Below, piece after piece: positions 61,680-64,000 of a stretch of DNA of 64,000 nt. The notes under the pieces are model-generated. The model worked only from the letters and a program-made list of their open reading frames with translations, did no database searches and was not told the origin of the DNA. The first letter of the stretch is position 1; every line of letters starts with the position of its first letter. The DNA lies in contig CAVZTJ010000012.1 of NCBI GenBank assembly GCA_963778075.1, positions 310,001 to 374,000 on the forward strand. Reading direction: 5' to 3'. A program made the translations under genes and the position numbers. The stretch is from JASHPR01 sp963778075. GTDB lineage: Bacteria > Actinomycetota > Actinomycetes > Streptosporangiales > Streptosporangiaceae.

Positions 61680-62093
61680 GTGACTGAGCAGGCACCATCG
61701 CTGAATCTGCCGTCGGCCGATGCTGCTTCGATCGCCTATCGCAGCAACCTGGCCGAGGTCCGCGCCTTCGTCCGGACTCACGCCGCTGGTATCGGGCTGC
61801 CCCCCTCGCGCACCGGCGACCTGGTCATAGCTGCCAGCGAACTAGCCGGCAACACGTTTCGCCACACCTCAGGCAGCGGCGTCCTGCAGCTATGGACCGC
61901 GGCGGGAGAAGTACTGTGCCAAGTCCATGACAGCCGCCACATCACCGACCCCTACGCAGGGCGGGCGTGCCCACCGCCCGACGCGAGCCACGGCCACGGT
62001 CTGTGGGTTGCCCGCCAGCTATGCGACGCCGTTGACATCAGCACCAGCCCCAGCGGCACCACCATCTGCCTGCACATGCAGCTCGACCTCTGA
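61680..62093 (+). CDS. RsbW-like anti-sigma kinase (HATPase)
   Basis: 137 residues from a GTG. GDLVIAASELAGNTFRHTSGSGVLQLW is the N-box and HGHGLWVARQLCDAVDISTSPSGTTICLHM the G2 box of HATPase_c_2 proteins, the anti-sigma/serine kinase family. Divergent from the PP2C gene with 276 bp between, so the three regulators form a cluster. No sigma factor or STAS protein is present in the window. Confidence 0.85.
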   Translation: MTEQAPSLNLPSADAASIAYRSNLAEVRAFVRTHAAGIGLPPSRTGDLVIAASELAGNTFRHTSGSGVLQLWTAAGEVLCQVHDSRHITDPYAGRACPPPDASHGHGLWVARQLCDAVDISTSPSGTTICLHMQLDL

Positions 62094-62138
62094 AACCGGC
62101 ATGGGTAATCCTGCAGACGCTGGATCCAAGATCGTCCA

Positions 62139-62650
62139 TCAGCTGAACAGGCTTCCGGGGATGCGCGGATACCGATCCAGGCCGAACACCTCGACCTGGG
62201 GCGAGCGCTGCTGCACCAGCACGCCGCCGTCGACCACTAGGCAGTGCCCGGTGATGTATTCCGCGTCGGCCGAGGCCAGGAACACCGCGGGCCCGGCGAG
62301 GTCATCGGGGGTGCCGCCGCGGCCCCATGGCACGGTGTCGTCGCGTCGCTTCCTGGCAGCCGGCTCGACGTGCTCGGGGCGGGTCGCGATCAGCCCGGGC
62401 ACCAGCGCGTTCACCCGGATGCCGTAAGGCGCCAGCTCGATCGCGAGGCTGCGGGTCATGGCTTCGATGGCGCCTTTCGACGCGTCGTAGGCGACCGCGC
62501 CGCGGTGCGAGCGGTTGGCGCCGCCGCTGGACATGTTGATGATGACGCCGTGCCGGGCCGCCACCATGATCGGCGCGACGCGCTGCACAAACAGGTAGTG
62601 GCCCTTGAGGTTGGTGCGCCACATGCGGACATGCCGCGTGACCTGGTCTG
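62139..62650 (-). pseudogene. Short-chain dehydrogenase, N-terminally truncated
   Basis: The frame keeps WRTNLKGHYLFVQRVAPIM, IINMSSGGANRSHRGAVAYDASKGAIEAMTRSLAIELAPYGIRVNALVPG and EYITGHCLVVDGGV, that is the catalytic Ser, Tyr-x3-Lys and the end of an SDR. The nucleotide-binding TGxxxGIG end and the first 100 residues are absent; upstream residues (PAVSRRRGPPRD) do not belong to the family. Not functional as it stands. Confidence 0.8.
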
Positions 62651-62996
62651 CAAGGCACCCATCAAGAGAACTGCAAGATAGCCGTCCAGGTCGGCGGCAG
62701 ACAATCCTGCTGTGGTCTCGCGGTGGGCCCCTGCGTCGGCTCACTGCGGGACGCGGCACATGGCCGGGTTACCGGGGAGGTCTGCATGCGTCTGCAAGAA
62801 GGTCCAATCCCTGCGGACGTTCAGTGGCACTTCCCTGAACCCCGCTGGCTGCATGACGGCGGCGCGCGGGCAGTCGTCAGGGCATCCAGGGCCACGACCG
62901 GGTCCGTCGCCCACCCGCTCCCGGCGGCGGACCGCGGTCGGGTCACCAGGCCAGGCGACGCGCTGTGCCCAGCCTCATCATGGAGAGGATTGCTGC
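62651..62996. other. Region without a supported gene
   Basis: About 350 bases. A frame from ATG 62786 (MRLQEGPIPADVQWHFPEPRW) runs into the next gene but has no recognised family. Possibly a short peptide gene; not supported further. Confidence 0.3.
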
Positions 62997-64000
62997 ATGG
63001 CAGCCCGCTGGTCTGCAGCTGAGCAGGTTCCGGACTGGCCAGCGGCGCACCCGTTCGGGAGCCGGGAATGGGCGCTGGCGTGGCGGAATGTGCAGACCGA
63101 TCCGGTACGGGCGGCCCGCGTCCTGCAGACCGGGCGGCTGGTCGCCCCGTTCTACCTGATCGACGGCAGCCCGGCATGGGCCGCATTCGAGGCCGAAGCA
63201 GGGGTGGGCGACATCTGGGCCGGGCGGCCGGTGGTCTACGGGCCGTCGCCCTACGCCACCTACGGGCTGAACACGGCCAGTCCGTGGGAGATCAGGACCG
63301 TTGTGGCGCACGGCCTGGCCTGGGCGAGGGAGGCGGGCGCGGTCGCGGCCGTGTTCCCTGGGTTGCGTCATCCTCGTGCCTGGACGGCGGTCGAGGGCGG
63401 CGTCGCCGTCCGCACGACCGGCTCCCACCAGGCACCGGTGCGCGGCTCTATGGCCTCGTTCAAAGCCTCGATCAGCTCGAGCAGAGCGCGGAAGGAGTTT
63501 GGCCGCCAGTGGCGCCGGGCCAACGAGGCGGGCCTGCGCCTGGATGCTCTGCGCGGCGCTGAGATGATGCCGGCCCTCCCCGCGTTCACGCGGCTGGCCG
63601 GTGCGGCCGCGGCACGGCACGGCGTCGCGCTCTACGGCCTCGACGTATTCCGTGCGGTCGCCGAGGTCCCGGGGGCCGTGCTCCTGGCCGCGAAGCACGG
63701 GCGGAAGCTGGCCGGCGGCTTTATGTGCCTGCGGCATGGCAGCACGCTCTACCTATGGGCAGCCGGGCTCGACTACGCGACGTTGCCGGAGCTGCATACC
63801 TACGCCTGGCTGCTTGCGGAGTCGGTCTCTTACGCAGCTGCCACCGGAGCGGGCGTCGTCGACGCAGGCCGGGGGAATTACCTGGTCAAGCGCCGTCTCG
63901 GGTTCACTCAGATACCGCTCTACTCGGTCTGCTACCTGGCCAGCCCCGACCCTGGGCTGGCTGCGTCCCTGGCCGAGATGGGCGGCCGGATCGCGGCAGC
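62997..64000 (+). CDS. GNAT/BioF2-like acyltransferase (3' end beyond window)
   Basis: 334 codons visible, frame open to the right edge. The fold is of the GNAT_6/FemAB-like kind: HPFGSREWALAWRNV at the start, FKASISSSRARKEFGRQWRRANEAGLRLDAL and VDAGRGNYLVKRRLGFTQIPLYSVCYL, the last matching the 'GRGNYxxKxxLGF' acceptor-side motif seen in polysaccharide and capsule-linked acetyltransferases. ATG 62997 is preceded by GGAGAGG. Substrate unknown. Confidence 0.75.
   Translation, partial: MAARWSAAEQVPDWPAAHPFGSREWALAWRNVQTDPVRAARVLQTGRLVAPFYLIDGSPAWAAFEAEAGVGDIWAGRPVVYGPSPYATYGLNTASPWEIRTVVAHGLAWAREAGAVAAVFPGLRHPRAWTAVEGGVAVRTTGSHQAPVRGSMASFKASISSSRARKEFGRQWRRANEAGLRLDALRGAEMMPALPAFTRLAGAAAARHGVALYGLDVFRAVAEVPGAVLLAAKHGRKLAGGFMCLRHGSTLYLWAAGLDYATLPELHTYAWLLAESVSYAAATGAGVVDAGRGNYLVKRRLGFTQIPLYSVCYLASPDPGLAASLAEMGGRIAA

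Overview
The window is high-GC, gene-dense actinobacterial chromosome. Supporting signs are frequent GTG starts, many 4-bp ATGA/GTGA stop-start overlaps, an MFS-thymidylate kinase fusion, a DUF222/HNH (13E12-type) gene, RsbW/PP2C partner-switching genes, an ECF42-type sigma factor and a CmtR-type metal sensor. Genus cannot be fixed from the sequence alone. The conserved housekeeping core lies at 39.5-47.9 kb: DUF5703, topA, tmk fusion, holB, ricT-like. The rest is mostly accessory DNA with many truncated genes and transposon remnants.

Layout. 1-2.1 kb: a translationally coupled grpE-like/dnaK-like pair (dnaK runs off the left edge). 2.7-7.0 kb: a hypothetical gene, a 5'-truncated TetR gene, a universal stress protein, an RpiB-like isomerase, and a ROK repressor divergent from an MFS sugar-type transporter with a strong palindromic operator between them. 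7.1-10.6 kb: a GH18 chitinase stub, then a two-gene operon encoding a P-loop ATPase fused to a Ser/Thr kinase (DFN instead of DFG) and an FHA protein. This operon is the best candidate here for an undescribed signalling or defence module. 10.7-20.5 kb: DUF222/HNH protein, TraR/DksA zinc finger, secreted lipase, TetR with two palindromic operators facing a SnoaL-like gene, GH79-like glycosidase, and a class III cyclase/STAND/TPR protein.

20.5-23.9 kb is a scar: a VOC stub joined to the C-terminal half of a CHAT protease, whose TPR and N-terminal half lies on the opposite strand, frameshifted and abutting a frameshifted, truncated IS66 transposase. 24.1-30.9 kb: a DUF6069-YciI-ECF42 sigma module, two divergent family-5 substrate-binding lipoproteins without permeases, and a small lipoprotein. 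30.9-36.1 kb: an internally deleted IS5-family element, gene remnants, a DHFR-like reductase, an OBAP/DUF1264 protein, a tautomerase and a serine-recombinase stub running into tRNA-Leu(GAG). 36.4-39.4 kb: an M20 peptidase and a repeat-rich membrane protein.

47.99-57.92 kb is an integrated island. It begins in tRNA-Thr(CGT), and a 44-bp copy of the tRNA 3' end (one mismatch) marks the other end at 57879-57922. It holds a truncated tyrosine integrase, a HigB/HigA-like toxin-antitoxin pair, an IS481-family element flanked by 16-bp direct repeats with an MBL-fold passenger gene, a lower-GC membrane protein, a deazaflavin-dependent nitroreductase-family protein, a cadmium/lead-type resistance operon (cmtR-cadI-CDF) and the 3' half of a tRNA-Arg(CCT).

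58-64 kb: a VOC protein and second nitroreductase-family protein, then a regulatory cluster (MEDS-HATPase, GAF-PP2C, RsbW-like kinase), an SDR stub, and a GNAT-type protein cut by the right edge.
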